Below are positions 33,426-43,821 of a DNA stretch of 64,000 nt, one piece after another; within the stretch, counting starts at the first letter, position 1; each line of letters opens with the position of its first letter. Origin of the DNA: Acidobacteriota bacterium (GTDB lineage: Bacteria > Acidobacteriota > Thermoanaerobaculia > Gp7-AA8); NCBI GenBank assembly GCA_021781455.1, contig JAJXWV010000037.1, positions 1-64,000 of the forward strand. The letters run 5' to 3'. Below the pieces are notes generated by a model. It was given only the letters and a program-made list of their open reading frames with translations, did not search any database and was not told where the DNA came from. The position numbers and the translations under genes were made by a program.

Positions 33426-34133
33426 CTACACGAACCTTCGCAGGTTCTCGCGCCACCACTGCCAGTCGTGCCCGAATACGCCCGGCCAGATCTCCAGGTG
33501 GTTGCCGATTCCCTTCGACCACAGCATCGCCGAGAAATCGCGGTTCTGCTGGACGAGCGTGTCGAACTCACCCGTAGCGATGATCCACTCGATGTGCGAC
33601 AGCCTGGCCACCCATTCGCCGCTCATGTTCGGCACATACGCGGTCGGGCAGTTGAAGTAGCAGTTGTCGTCCCAGTAGCCGTCGATGAACCGGTGGATGT
33701 CGTAGATCCCGGAGAAGCAGACCGTGCGGCTGACCACGTCGGGGTGCTTGCCGGCGAAGTTCGCCGCGTGATAGGCGCCGAAGCTCGCGCCGTACACCAC
33801 CAGATCGCCGCGTTCGGCCCGATTGAAGACGTACGGCACCATCTCGTTGCGGAGATACGCGTCGTACTGAACGTGTCGCGCAGCCCTGACGGCCGGCGCC
33901 ATGGCGTGGTTGTACCAGCTCTCTTCGTTCACGCTGTCGACGAGCACGAGCTGAATCTGTCCGTGATCGACCTTGTCGGCCAGCGAGCCTGTCAGCCCGA
34001 AGTTCTCGTTCTCGTAAAAACGGCCGGCGGAGGTCGGGAAGAGCATCACCGGGCGGCCGAACTGGCCGAACCAGAGGAACTCCATCTCACGGCCGAGGGA
34101 AGGACTCCACCACTTGCCGTACTCGCGATACAT
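33426..34133 (-). CDS. Esterase D-like alpha/beta hydrolase
   Basis: 235 residues from the ATG at 34133 (MYREYGKWWSPSLGREMEF); a GTG eight codons upstream is the alternative. The nucleophile elbow G-A-S-F-G occurs in VVYGASFGAYHAANFA, with the catalytic acid near GEFDTL and His in PGVFGHDWQWWRENL. This is the putative-esterase family (PF00756-like). No signal peptide. The substrate is unknown. It lies inside the region bracketed by the two inverted hairpin elements. Confidence 0.85.
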   Translation of the reverse strand: MYREYGKWWSPSLGREMEFLWFGQFGRPVMLFPTSAGRFYENENFGLTGSLADKVDHGQIQLVLVDSVNEESWYNHAMAPAVRAARHVQYDAYLRNEMVPYVFNRAERGDLVVYGASFGAYHAANFAGKHPDVVSRTVCFSGIYDIHRFIDGYWDDNCYFNCPTAYVPNMSGEWVARLSHIEWIIATGEFDTLVQQNRDFSAMLWSKGIGNHLEIWPGVFGHDWQWWRENLRRFV

Positions 34134-34166
34134 GGCTCGATGCGGAAATGCTAGCACCGGGACTGG

Positions 34167-34238
34167 ATCGCAGATGGCAGATCGCAGGTAAACGCCTGCG
34201 GAGCTCGACTCCGGCTATCTGCGATTTGCCGTCTGGGA
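34167..34238. repeat. Two-armed heptamer hairpin (GCAGATC/GCAGATG type)
   Basis: Left arm 34167-34188 (GATCGCAGATGGCAGATCGC) with right arm 34215-34237 (CTATCTGCGATTTGCCGTCTGG). Same unit family as 3304-3433. It lies upstream of the esterase and downstream of the toxin gene. Confidence 0.75.
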
Positions 34239-34306
34239 CCGCTGCGATGAAGACCCGGAAGGCCATCGAGTCGTCGCCAGCACGATCCGATTGATGCGTA
34301 CAGCGG

Positions 34307-34567
34307 CTACGAGGAACCCAGCAGTCGTTCGTACTCTCGGTGCGAACCGATCCATCCCCAAAGAATCCCACCATCGACCTCTTTCCCGAGGGCACGAAAG
34401 GTGCGGCCCACACGGACAGACCAATATCCGCTGGTTTTCTTGAGTCGAAGTGAGGGATGGCGCGGGGTGCTCTTCAGAAGTTCGAAATTCGCGCGAGCGA
34501 CCTTCTGAATCTCGGGCGGCAGGTCGTCGAAGAGAGCCCAGAAATCGGGACTCGTGAAGTGTTTCAA
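34307..34567 (-). CDS. RelE/ParE-type toxin
   Basis: 86 residues. Small basic protein with the RelE/ParE fold pattern: FWALFDDLPPEIQKVARANFELLK helices, then strands YWSVRVGRTFRALG and ILWGWIGSHREYERLL. The conserved Arg in the third strand and the terminal H-x-E-Y motif fit ribosome-dependent RelE-like nucleases. Its start overlaps the antitoxin stop by four bases (ATGA), a typical toxin-antitoxin arrangement with the antitoxin first. Whether it is active is not known. Confidence 0.85.
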   Translation of the reverse strand: MKHFTSPDFWALFDDLPPEIQKVARANFELLKSTPRHPSLRLKKTSGYWSVRVGRTFRALGKEVDGGILWGWIGSHREYERLLGSS

Positions 34568-34764
34568 AGCTTGCGGCTCTTCCCGTTCTCGTGATCGGCT
34601 ACGGAGCGATCGAACAGCCGATCCAGCTTTCCTGACGCGGCATCATGTTCGATTTGCCGGTCCCAGACTTCCTCGTCTCGTTCGAGAAGCCAATCGCGGA
34701 GCTGCGCAAATTCCGCAGCAGAAAGTTTCTTGACCTCTTCGAGAAGTGCCTCAACCTTCGTCAT
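34564..34764 (-). CDS. Antitoxin of the RelE/ParE-type pair
   Basis: 66 residues, acidic, no clear DNA-binding fold. Pattern LSAAEFAQLRDWLLERDEEVWDRQIE followed by GKLDRLFDRSVADHENGK matches the short partner often encoded before RelE/ParE-like toxins. The C-terminal part probably wraps the toxin. Coupled to the toxin by the ATGA overlap. Confidence 0.8.
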   Translation of the reverse strand: MTKVEALLEEVKKLSAAEFAQLRDWLLERDEEVWDRQIEHDAASGKLDRLFDRSVADHENGKSRKL

Positions 34765-34809
34765 CTCAAACCTCGAAACGTGCCATTTGGAGGAGGTATT
34801 GCCCGAGCC

Positions 34810-37800
34810 CTACTTCTCCAGCTTCGGCGGCTGCGTGGCCATGAACTCGCGCAGATCCGCGCGTGCGTCCTCGGCCAGGCCGGTGAGGTTCGCCCGCGAA
34901 TAGCAGTCCACGCGGGGGCGCAGGACGTTCTCGCGCCAGGGCGGCCACGGCTCGAGATCACCGAGCGCGCGCAGCATCGCCGGCCCGCACGGACGCAGGG
35001 CCTCGGCCACGAAGACCCGGTAGTACTTTCGCGCATCCTCCCACTGACCCGCCGCGAACGGCTTATCGAGCGCTGCGAACATCTCTGCGGCCATGGCCGG
35101 GCTGCGCCGCGCCAGCGCGGTGGCGACATCGAAGTTCCGTCCCATCAGGTCCGCGGTCGGCCAGGGATCTGTCCTGTAGGCGACGTAGGAGTTGTAGATG
35201 TGCGCGGCGGCCTCGTCGTACTTCCCCTCGCGCATGCGAAGGCGGCCGAGAATGGCTTCCGATTCCGCGAGGTGGGCGCGGCGCAACTGCATGGCCATCG
35301 GCACCGCCACTTCGCGGCCGGCATCGGCGTTCACTTCGGCGAGCTCGACGAGCTCCTGGCTGTTGATCGGCGCGAAGTGCGTGGAGTCCCAGATGGCGCG
35401 AGCGGCGTTGAGGTCGCGATTGCCGTAGGCCCGGGCGAACTGATGATGAACCGCGTACAGCGGGAGATTGACCGGCGGGGGCGTCTTCACCGCCGGATCC
35501 GAGGCGCGATGCAGGAGCACGAGGCCCCAGTTGATGACGCCGCGAATGTGCTCCGGCACGAACTCGTGACGCTTCTGGGCGAGAGCGATCAGACGGTCGG
35601 TATCGAAGCCCGCTGTCTCGCTTCCCAGGCCACGCGCGAATCCGAATTCGATCGGCGTCCGATCGTCAGTGTTGATCTCGGTGGTCGTCGCGGCGATCGC
35701 CTTCGCCGTCGTGTCGCGGCAGACGTAATGGGAGAAGAAGCCCTCCAGCCCTTCGGTGCGCCACGCGTACGAAAGAGCGGCGCCGAGCGGAACGTGCAGG
35801 ACGCGATTCCTGATCAGGTCCGCGTCGTAGACGATGGGCTCACGCGCCGCCACGAGAAGAAGGTCGCCCCACTCCCCGCGCCAGGTCTCCACGTGCGGGA
35901 AGACGGAAGTCATCGTCCGGTAGATCGTGGCAATCGTGCGGCTGTCGACGTCGTACGCCTGCACCCACTGCACGAACATGCCGCCGGGCGCGAGCCGCTG
36001 TGAGACGCCCTGGTAGAACTCCTGCGTGTAGAGGCTGGCGATTCCGGCGCGGAACGGGTTCGACGGCTCGGAGAAGATGATGTCGTAGTGCTTGCGCGAC
36101 GTGAGCAGCACTTCGCGCGCGTCGGCGATCTGGATGTGCACCTTGGGGTTCTTCAGGACGTCGTGGTTGACGGCCGCGAAGTCGTGCGCCACGCGCAGGA
36201 CGACGGGCTCGAGCTCGACCACGTCGACGCGCTCCATGTTCGGCACGGCCCCGAGCCAGCCGGCGGTGCTGCCCGTCCCGAGGCCGATCACGAGCGCACT
36301 GCGCGGATTCGGGTGAATCGTCGACGCCAGGATGCCGCTCATGACCTGAGTCCCGGCATCGCCGCGCGCGCTTCCGTCGGCCTTGCCGTTGACGATGAAG
36401 CCGTAGTCGTCGCCAGCGGTCACGGCGATGCTGCTCTCCCGCCCGTCCTCGCCCCAGACCAGGGTCCGGCGTGCAGAGTTTTCCCATTCGCGGATCTCTG
36501 CCTTCGAATCCGGCAGCGGCGAACGGCCAGCGCCGATTCCCGATTGCCGCCACACCGCGGTGGGGCCGAGGGCGAGTGTGCCGGCGATCGCAAAGACGGC
36601 GGCGGCGATCGCCAGCGCCGAGAAGGCGTATTGCCGCGACCGCGCGCCGAGGATGATCGCCGCAGCTCCGATCGCGATCAGGAGCATCGAGGCCAGCACC
36701 CAGCATCCCGGTGCCGACAGCAGCGGGATCAGCCCGAATCCGCCGGCCAGCGATCCGACGATCGCGCCGCCCGTGTTGAAAGCGTAGGCCAGGCCGACGT
36801 GCCGGCCGACTTTCTCGCGTCCGCGTCCGAGCAGCCCGATCAGCAGCGGAAACTGGATGCCGGCGATGAACGCCGCCGGGAACACGGTGACCAGAGTGAT
36901 GGCGGTCCAGCCGAGGATGTACCCGTCAAAGCCGATCCGTCCGACGGGCCGCAGCAGATTCGTGACCACCGCGATGCGGTCGCCGAGCGCGTACGGCAGG
37001 ATTATGGCCGCCGCCTCGAGCGTGCAGGTCAGCGCGAATCCGCCGGCGGTCGCGCCCGCCGCCGCCCCCCGCAATGAGTAGGCGGCGCCGCCGAGCCCGA
37101 TGCCGAGCAACGCAATCGCCAGGATCAGGCCGAACATGAACGTCGTCCCGCCCAGCAGTGGCGAAAGCATTCGATACCAGACCAGCTCCATCAGCAGGAA
37201 CGCGAAGCCGACGACCGCTGCGGCCGTCAGCACGAACGCCGGAGGAGCAACGCTTTCGCGTTCCTCGGTCGCGGGCGCCTCGACCGTCACGTCCGTGGCG
37301 ATCGCCCGCGCCGTCAGGCCGACGATCACGTTGACGGCCATCGCGGCGAAGAGCGTGTTTCGGTTGCCGAAGTGCTCGAGCATCCAGAAGGTCGCCACGA
37401 GCGTCCCGGCGACTGCCCCGAGCGTGTTCACGGCGTAAAGCGCGGCCAGATTGCGGCGGCCTGCGTCGTCGGCCGTCTCCACGGCCCTCGCCGCCGCCGG
37501 CAGCGTGCCGCCCATGAGGAATGTCGGAATGGCGAGGACGATCGCCGCCAGGATCAGCCGGACGATCGTGGCCCCGCCGGTGCCGAGCGTCGTCGAGCCG
37601 CCGAGGACGATGTAGATCTTCGCTACCAGCCACAGCAGCGGCTGTGAAAGCGCCGCCGCAGCGGCGATCATCAGCTCGAGACCGCCATAGAAAGCCAGCG
37701 GACGAGGATGGGCATCGGCGCGCTTACCGAGGACGATGCTGCCGATGCCGAGCCCGCCCATGAAGATCGCCAGGACGGCGGCGGTGGCGAAGGTGGAGGC

Positions 37801-37902
37801 GCCGAAGATCAGGCGGAACTGGCGAAACCAGGTTGTCTGATAGGCGAGGGCGCAGGCGCCGGAGAAGAACAGGAGCGTCGCGGCAGACTGCGTTCGGCGC
37901 AT
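34810..37902 (-). CDS. Fused MFS-like membrane / spermidine-synthase-like protein
   Basis: 1030 residues from the ATG at 37902 (MRRTQSAATLLFFSGACALAYQ); a longer frame upstream would translate the hairpin element. About 12-14 membrane helices (residues 1-470), an aminopropyltransferase-like Rossmann domain (about 480-720; VIGLGTGSTAGWLG near 536, VVELEPVVLRVA), and a helical C-terminus (720-1030) that may be TPR-like. The active-site D-x-x-D-P of true spermidine synthases reads SEPSNPFRAG, so polyamine synthesis is doubtful. This fusion family is widespread but uncharacterised. It lies inside the region bracketed by copies A and B. Confidence 0.85.
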   Translation of the reverse strand: MRRTQSAATLLFFSGACALAYQTTWFRQFRLIFGASTFATAAVLAIFMGGLGIGSIVLGKRADAHPRPLAFYGGLELMIAAAAALSQPLLWLVAKIYIVLGGSTTLGTGGATIVRLILAAIVLAIPTFLMGGTLPAAARAVETADDAGRRNLAALYAVNTLGAVAGTLVATFWMLEHFGNRNTLFAAMAVNVIVGLTARAIATDVTVEAPATEERESVAPPAFVLTAAAVVGFAFLLMELVWYRMLSPLLGGTTFMFGLILAIALLGIGLGGAAYSLRGAAAGATAGGFALTCTLEAAAIILPYALGDRIAVVTNLLRPVGRIGFDGYILGWTAITLVTVFPAAFIAGIQFPLLIGLLGRGREKVGRHVGLAYAFNTGGAIVGSLAGGFGLIPLLSAPGCWVLASMLLIAIGAAAIILGARSRQYAFSALAIAAAVFAIAGTLALGPTAVWRQSGIGAGRSPLPDSKAEIREWENSARRTLVWGEDGRESSIAVTAGDDYGFIVNGKADGSARGDAGTQVMSGILASTIHPNPRSALVIGLGTGSTAGWLGAVPNMERVDVVELEPVVLRVAHDFAAVNHDVLKNPKVHIQIADAREVLLTSRKHYDIIFSEPSNPFRAGIASLYTQEFYQGVSQRLAPGGMFVQWVQAYDVDSRTIATIYRTMTSVFPHVETWRGEWGDLLLVAAREPIVYDADLIRNRVLHVPLGAALSYAWRTEGLEGFFSHYVCRDTTAKAIAATTTEINTDDRTPIEFGFARGLGSETAGFDTDRLIALAQKRHEFVPEHIRGVINWGLVLLHRASDPAVKTPPPVNLPLYAVHHQFARAYGNRDLNAARAIWDSTHFAPINSQELVELAEVNADAGREVAVPMAMQLRRAHLAESEAILGRLRMREGKYDEAAAHIYNSYVAYRTDPWPTADLMGRNFDVATALARRSPAMAAEMFAALDKPFAAGQWEDARKYYRVFVAEALRPCGPAMLRALGDLEPWPPWRENVLRPRVDCYSRANLTGLAEDARADLREFMATQPPKLEK

Positions 37903-37989
37903 GGGTCGCGCGAATTGTAGGGCATGCGGCTCGCCGAACCGCCACTGATCGACGTCTTCACTCTGAGCCGGCGCAGCCTCACGCCCCCC

Positions 37990-38136
37990 GTCACTCTGAG
38001 CCGGCGCAGCCGCGGGGAGGGTGGTCGGGTGGAAGCGGCGGAGCGCGGCGAAGAGTCTCAAACCTGCGGATCGTCCCGGTAAGAGACTCTTCGCCGCGCT
38101 CCGCCGCCGGAGGCGGCTCCGCCGGCTCAGAGTGAC
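37990..38136. repeat. Hairpin element with GTCACTCTGAGCC inverted ends, copy B
   Basis: 147 bp, reverse orientation relative to copy A, with the same perfect 16-bp stem (38043-38058 with 38084-38099). Additional end motifs CACTCTGAGCCGGCG at 37960-37974 and CGCCGGCTCAGAATGA at 38150-38165 flank it, as if one copy were nested in the remains of another. Confidence 0.85.
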
Positions 38137-38239
38137 GGGAGTGCGGTTACGCCGGCTCAGAATGATGAACAGCCGCACGCTACAACTGGTGGAGTTTTCG
38201 CCCTTCCCGCCCGAATTTCTCCCTCGTTGCGCGCGTTCC

Positions 38240-38268
38240 TTGACCGCGGAAAACACGGGCCCTACACT
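38240..38268 (+). promoter_or_regulatory. Probable sigma-70 promoter of recA
   Basis: TTGACC (38240-38245), a 17-nt spacer, TACACT (38263-38268). Transcription would start near 38275, giving a leader of about 105 nt before recA. No LexA operator was recognised over it. Confidence 0.6.
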
Positions 38269-38380
38269 CGACCCACCACACGAATGTCCGATCGAAACGT
38301 CCTTCCCACGCGCCGCTCCTCAAGGCGTCGAGCTTCCTGGACGGATCCACTGAATCACAACTGATAAAGGAGCAGGCAGA

Positions 38381-39454
38381 ATGGCCACCATGACCATCCC
38401 CACGGACAAACTCAAAGCGGCGGAAACGGCGCTGACGCAGATCGAGCGGCAGTTCGGCAAGGGCTCGATCATGCGCCTCGGCGCGAAGGAGTTCGCCGCC
38501 GTCAGCGCCATCTCCACCGGTTCGATCGGCGTCGACGCAGCCCTCGGAGTGGGCGGCGTTCCCCGCGGCCGCGTCATCGAGATCTTCGGCCCGGAATCGT
38601 CGGGCAAGACCACCCTTTCGCTGCACATCATCGCCGAGGCCCAGAAGACCGGCGGGCTGGCGGCGTTCATCGACGCCGAGCACGCTCTCGACGCGGAATA
38701 CGCCAAGAAGCTCGGCGTGGACATCGACAACCTGCTGGTGTCGCAGCCCGACAACGGCGAGCAGGCGCTGGAGATCGCGGAAGTGCTGGTGCGCTCCGGA
38801 GCGATCGACATCATCGTCATCGACTCGGTGGCGGCGCTGGTCCCACGCGCCGAGCTGGACGGCGAGATGGGCGACGCGCAGATGGGGCTGCAGGCCCGGC
38901 TGATGTCTCAGGCCCTGCGGAAATTGACAGCCGTTATATCGAAGTCAAAAACATGCATGGTTTTCATTAACCAGATTCGCGAGAAAATTGGTGTCATGTT
39001 CGGGAATCCAGAAACGACCACCGGCGGACGCGCGCTGAAGTTCTACTCGTCGGTGCGCCTCGACATCCGCCGCACCAACCAGATCAAGGAAGGCGAAGAA
39101 GTCGTCGGCTCGCGCGTCAAGGTCAAGGTCGTGAAGAACAAGGTGGCGGCGCCCTTCCGCCAGGCCGAGTTCGATGTCGGCTACGGCGAGGGCATCTCCA
39201 AGACCGGCGAGCTCATCGACTACGGCATCGAGCACAAGATCATCGAGAAGTCGGGATCGTGGTTCTCCTACGGCGACATGCGCCTCGGCCAGGGACGTGA
39301 GAACGCCAAGCAGTTCATCCGGGAGAATCCCGAGCTCTTCGCCGAGCTCGAGGGAAAAGTGCGCAAGGCTCTCGGCATCGGCGGTCCCGAGCTGACCGTG
39401 ATCGAAGGCGGCGATGCCGCGGCTGGCAAGCCGGAGCGGGTCGCCCGGAAATAG
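38381..39454 (+). CDS. recA: Recombinase RecA
   Basis: 357 residues with AAAGGAG before the ATG. Walker [11 protein letters not shown] (about 70), Walker [14 protein letters not shown]2 loop and the invariant [17 protein letters not shown]. Forms the nucleoprotein filament for homologous recombination and SOS signalling. No intein. The C-terminal tail is short. Codons 181-210 (38921-39010) are strikingly AT-rich and use rare codons (ATA, TCA, ACA, TTG), unlike the rest of the gene, while the protein sequence there is normal. A hairpin at 39461 and a terminator at 39501 follow. Confidence 0.98.
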   Translation: MATMTIPTDKLKAAETALTQIERQFGKGSIMRLGAKEFAAVSAISTGSIGVDAALGVGGVPRGRVIEIFGPESSGKTTLSLHIIAEAQKTGGLAAFIDAEHALDAEYAKKLGVDIDNLLVSQPDNGEQALEIAEVLVRSGAIDIIVIDSVAALVPRAELDGEMGDAQMGLQARLMSQALRKLTAVISKSKTCMVFINQIREKIGVMFGNPETTTGGRALKFYSSVRLDIRRTNQIKEGEEVVGSRVKVKVVKNKVAAPFRQAEFDVGYGEGISKTGELIDYGIEHKIIEKSGSWFSYGDMRLGQGRENAKQFIRENPELFAELEGKVRKALGIGGPELTVIEGGDAAAGKPERVARK

Positions 39455-39460
39455 GAACCG

Positions 39461-39488
39461 GTAGGGACGCGCTGCTGCGCGTCCCTAC
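39461..39488. repeat. Perfect 12-bp palindromic hairpin after recA
   Basis: GTAGGGACGCGC, TGCT, GCGCGTCCCTAC. It starts six bases after the recA stop. Copies of the core palindrome occur at 131-150 and 43798-43821. Confidence 0.85.
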
Positions 39489-39500
39489 ACAGCGCACGGA

Positions 39501-39541
39501 GCGAAGAGGGACGGGCAGAAATGTCCGTCCTTCGCTATTTT
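39501..39541 (+). terminator. Intrinsic terminator of recA
   Basis: Stem GCGAA...GGACGG with CCGTCC-TTCGC (a 3-nt bulge on the left side), 10-nt loop, followed by TATTTT. It lies between recA and the pseudouridine synthase gene, whose start is 10 bp further on. Confidence 0.6.
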
Positions 39542-39551
39542 GTGCGGCAGC

Positions 39552-40262
39552 ATGCGACTCGACCTGGCCATTGCCGCCCGTTTTCCCGACATCTCGCGCC
39601 GGAAGGCGCGGGAGCTGATCGCGCAGAAACGCGTGCTGGTCAATGAACGCCGGGTGGCGGTGGCCTCACGCGAAGTCGCCGACGCCGACCGCATCGCCAT
39701 CGTCGACGAGGGAGCGGCCATTCCGATCCTTGCCTCGTCTGACGATTGGATCGCGATCAACAAGCCCGCCGGCATACCGACGCAGCCTCCGCGCGACCGG
39801 AAGGTGCGCTCCGCCGAGGAGCTGCTGCGCGTCGAGCACGGCGAGATCTACCTCGTGCACCGCCTCGATACGCCCACCAGCGGCGTGGTGCTGTTCGCGC
39901 GAACGCGCGCCGCGGCGGCTCGTTTTTCCGAGCTGTTCGCCAGCGGCGCAATGCGCAAGGTCTACCTCGCCGTCGCGGACGGCGTGATCGACGAGCAACA
40001 GCGGATCGAGTCGCCGATCGAAGGACGTGAAGCGGCGACGATCATCCGCCCACTGCGGCGAGCCGGCGATCGGACGGTCGTCGAGGCCGAGATCCTCACC
40101 GGCCGTACCCACCAGATCCGCATTCACCTCGCCTCGATCGGCCACCCGGTGGCCGGCGACCGCCGCTACGGCGGCTCGCGAGCTTCCCGCCTCATGCTTC
40201 ACGCCTGGAAGCTCGAACACCCGAGCATCGGTACGCTCGAAGCGCCGCCGCCATTCGTTTAG
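39552..40262 (+). CDS. RluA-family RNA pseudouridine synthase
   Basis: 236 residues from the ATG at 39552. N-terminal S4 RNA-binding domain (about 1-55, [18 protein letters not shown]), then the catalytic domain with the RluA motif [17 protein letters not shown], whose Asp is the nucleophile, and [25 protein letters not shown]. It isomerises uridine in rRNA or tRNA; the exact target cannot be told from sequence. Shorter than RluC or RluD, closer to small RluA-like members. A REP-like element follows. Confidence 0.92.
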   Translation: MRLDLAIAARFPDISRRKARELIAQKRVLVNERRVAVASREVADADRIAIVDEGAAIPILASSDDWIAINKPAGIPTQPPRDRKVRSAEELLRVEHGEIYLVHRLDTPTSGVVLFARTRAAAARFSELFASGAMRKVYLAVADGVIDEQQRIESPIEGREAATIIRPLRRAGDRTVVEAEILTGRTHQIRIHLASIGHPVAGDRRYGGSRASRLMLHAWKLEHPSIGTLEAPPPFV

Positions 40263-40266
40263 GAGA

Positions 40267-40342
40267 GCCGGCATCCTGCCGGCCGGTCGACGGGCTTCCA
40301 GCCCGGCGACAATCGCCCGAGCGCCGGCGGGCAGGAAGCCCG
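40267..40342. repeat. REP-like palindromic element 2
   Basis: Contains GCCGGCATCCTGCCGGC (40267-40283), CGGGCTTCCAGCCCG (40291-40305) and CGGGCAGGAAGCCCG (40328-40342), each a short palindrome. It fills the 113-bp gap before hslV. Confidence 0.75.
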
Positions 40343-40375
40343 CACTCCCTGCGTGCGCGATACACTTCGCCTCCC

Positions 40376-40915
40376 ATGGATCAGACGATTCACGCCACTA
40401 CCGTGGTCTGCGTCCGGCGCGACGGGAAGGTTGCCATGGCGGGCGACGGACAGGTCACCGTCGGCAACACCGTCATGAAGCACGGCGCGGCCAAGGTTCG
40501 CCGCCTCTATCACGACAAGATCATCGCCGGCTTCGCCGGGTCGGCCGCGGACGCCTTCGCGCTCTTCTCGCGATTCGAAGCGAAGCTCGAGGAGTACCGC
40601 GGCAATCTCGACCGCTCCGTCGTCGAGCTGGCCAAGGACTGGAGGTTGGACAAGTACCTGCGCCAGCTTCAGGCCATGCTCATTGTGGCCAACGAAGAGA
40701 AGTCGTTCCTCGTTTCGGGCACCGGAGACCTGATTCAGCCGGATGAGGACGGCATTCTGGCAATCGGCTCCGGCGGCCCCTTCGCTCTCGCTGCCGCGCG
40801 GGCGCTGATGAAGCACACATCGCTCACGGCCGAGCAGATCGCCAGAGAGGCCATGCTGGTTGCGGCCGGAATTTGCATCTACACGAACGAGAACATCACG
40901 GTCGAGAGCCTCTGA
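40376..40915 (+). CDS. hslV: ATP-dependent protease subunit HslV
   Basis: 179 residues. The catalytic N-terminal threonine is exposed after removal of a seven-residue leader (MDQTIHA | [21 protein letters not shown]). HslV forms two stacked hexamers that degrade proteins unfolded by HslU. The usual C-terminal region [17 protein letters not shown] is present. It is followed after two bases by hslU. Confidence 0.97.
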   Translation: MDQTIHATTVVCVRRDGKVAMAGDGQVTVGNTVMKHGAAKVRRLYHDKIIAGFAGSAADAFALFSRFEAKLEEYRGNLDRSVVELAKDWRLDKYLRQLQAMLIVANEEKSFLVSGTGDLIQPDEDGILAIGSGGPFALAAARALMKHTSLTAEQIAREAMLVAAGICIYTNENITVESL

Positions 40916-40917
40916 TC

Positions 40918-42315
<1,398 letters not shown>

Positions 42316-42388
42316 TCCGGCACTCCTTCACAATTCCTTGGTGAACGGTGGGACGCCGGATGCGAGAAGAGAGCACGGAGGTTTTTCG

Positions 42389-43759
42389 ATGAGCATCGCC
42401 ACAGTGAACCCGTCCACCGGGGAGACGCTCCGTGTTTTCGACCCGCTCACAGCCGTGGAGATCGAGCAGCGCCTGGCTCGGGCGGGGGAAGCCTTTCACG
42501 TCAACCGCGGCCGCTCGTTTGCCGATCGCGGACAGCGGATGAAGCGCACCGCAGAGCTCCTCGAGGAACGGAAGAACGACTACGGCCGGCTCATGACGGT
42601 GGAAATGGGAAAGCCGATCAAGGCCTCCATCGCCGAAGTCGAAAAGTGCGCGAAGGTCTGCCGCTACTACTCGGAAAACGCCGAGGGCTTTCTCGCGGAC
42701 GAGCACGTCAGGACGGAGGCAGCCGACTCGTTCATCCGCTATCAGCCGCTCGGGCCCGTGCTGGCCGTGATGCCGTGGAACTTCCCCTTCTGGCAGGTCT
42801 TCCGTTTCGCTGCGCCGTCTTTGATGGCCGGCAACGTCGGCCTGCTCAAGCACGCCTCGAACGTGCCGCAGTCGGCGCTGGCGATCGAGGAAGTCCTCCG
42901 CGATGCCGGCTTCGATCACGGCGAGTTCCAGACCCTGCTGATCGGCGCCGGGCAGGTGCCCGCGATCCTCGAGGACGAGCGCGTCCGAGCCGCGACGCTC
43001 ACCGGAAGCGAGCCCGCCGGCGCGAGCGTCGCCAGCACGGCGGCCAGACGGATCAAGAAGTCGGTCCTCGAGCTCGGCGGCAGCGATCCATTCGTGGTCA
43101 TGCCTTCGGCCGACCTCGAAGAGGCCGTGAAGATCGCGGTGAAGGCGCGCATCGTCAACAACGGCCAGTCCTGCATCGCGGCGAAGCGCTTCATCGTCCA
43201 CGAGGCGATCTTCGACGAGTTCGAATCGCGCTTCGTGGACGCCATGAAGAAGCTCAAGGTCGGCGACCCGCTCGACGAGTCGGTCGACGTCGGCCCGTTG
43301 GCGATGCCGCAGATCGTGAACGACCTCGAGAAGCAGGTGAAGGCGTCCGTCGAAGCCGGCGCAAAGCTGCTGACCGGCGGCAACCGCCGCAGCGGCCGCG
43401 GCAACTTCTACGAGCCCACCGTGCTCTCGAGCATTCCGCCGTCGGCACCGGCCTTCGCAGAGGAGACGTTCGGACCGGTGGCATCACTGTTCCGCGCAAA
43501 GGACACCGCCGACGCGATCCGCATCGCCAACGCCACACCCTTCGGCCTCGGCGCCAGCATCTGGACGAGCGATCGCGACGAGGCCGAGCGCTTCATCGAC
43601 GGAATCGAGAGCGGGCAGGTCTTCGTCAACGCCATGGTCGCCTCGGATCCCCGCGTTCCTTTCGGCGGCGTCAAACATTCCGGATTCGGCCGTGAGTTAG
43701 GCGTACACGGCATCCGCGAGTTCGTGAACATCAAGACGGTCTGGATCGCCCTCGTGTAG
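42389..43759 (+). CDS. NAD(P)-dependent aldehyde dehydrogenase, succinate-semialdehyde type
   Basis: 456 residues from the ATG at 42389 with a strong site (CACGGAGGT). Catalytic Glu in VLELGGSDPF and Cys in NNGQSCIAAKRF; cofactor-binding PWNFPFWQVFR and TGSEPAGASVAS. The short length and the sequence FGGVKHSGFGRELGVHGIREFVNIKTVW point to the GabD1/SSADH-like branch, which oxidises succinate semialdehyde. No gabT or gabP nearby, so the role is by family only. Its stop codon lies in a 10-bp hairpin. Confidence 0.9.
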   Translation: MSIATVNPSTGETLRVFDPLTAVEIEQRLARAGEAFHVNRGRSFADRGQRMKRTAELLEERKNDYGRLMTVEMGKPIKASIAEVEKCAKVCRYYSENAEGFLADEHVRTEAADSFIRYQPLGPVLAVMPWNFPFWQVFRFAAPSLMAGNVGLLKHASNVPQSALAIEEVLRDAGFDHGEFQTLLIGAGQVPAILEDERVRAATLTGSEPAGASVASTAARRIKKSVLELGGSDPFVVMPSADLEEAVKIAVKARIVNNGQSCIAAKRFIVHEAIFDEFESRFVDAMKKLKVGDPLDESVDVGPLAMPQIVNDLEKQVKASVEAGAKLLTGGNRRSGRGNFYEPTVLSSIPPSAPAFAEETFGPVASLFRAKDTADAIRIANATPFGLGASIWTSDRDEAERFIDGIESGQVFVNAMVASDPRVPFGGVKHSGFGRELGVHGIREFVNIKTVWIALV

Positions 43760-43821
43760 GACAGGCTTTCCAGCCTGTCCTGCGCGGACCGCTCTTCGTA
43801 GGGACGCGCAGCAGCGCGTCC
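43758..43821. repeat. Two adjacent hairpins after aldehyde dehydrogenase
   Basis: 43758-43781: AGGACAGGCT, TTCC, AGCCTGTCCT, a perfect 10-bp stem starting inside the stop codon. 43798-43821: GTAGGGACGCGC, AGCA, GCGCGTCC, a copy of the 39461 palindrome. They lie between convergent genes. The rest, to 43921, has no gene. Confidence 0.75.

Larger units (their letters stand above)
37903..38380. other. 478-bp intergenic region: nested hairpin element and recA leader
   Basis: The left half holds copy B of the hairpin element with extra, outer end motifs; the right half holds the recA promoter at 38240-38268 and a 112-nt leader ending in AAAGGAG. No LexA-type box was recognised and no gene is seen. 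Confidence 0.7.

Noticed and set aside
34810-38256. Longer form of the MFS-synthase protein starting at 38256
   Set aside because: The extra 118 residues would translate hairpin copy B and the recA promoter region; the membrane domain begins at the ATG at 37902.
38160-38380. LexA (SOS) box upstream of recA
   Set aside because: No CTGT-N8-ACAG or GAAC-N4-GTTC palindrome could be found; regulation may use an unfamiliar box.
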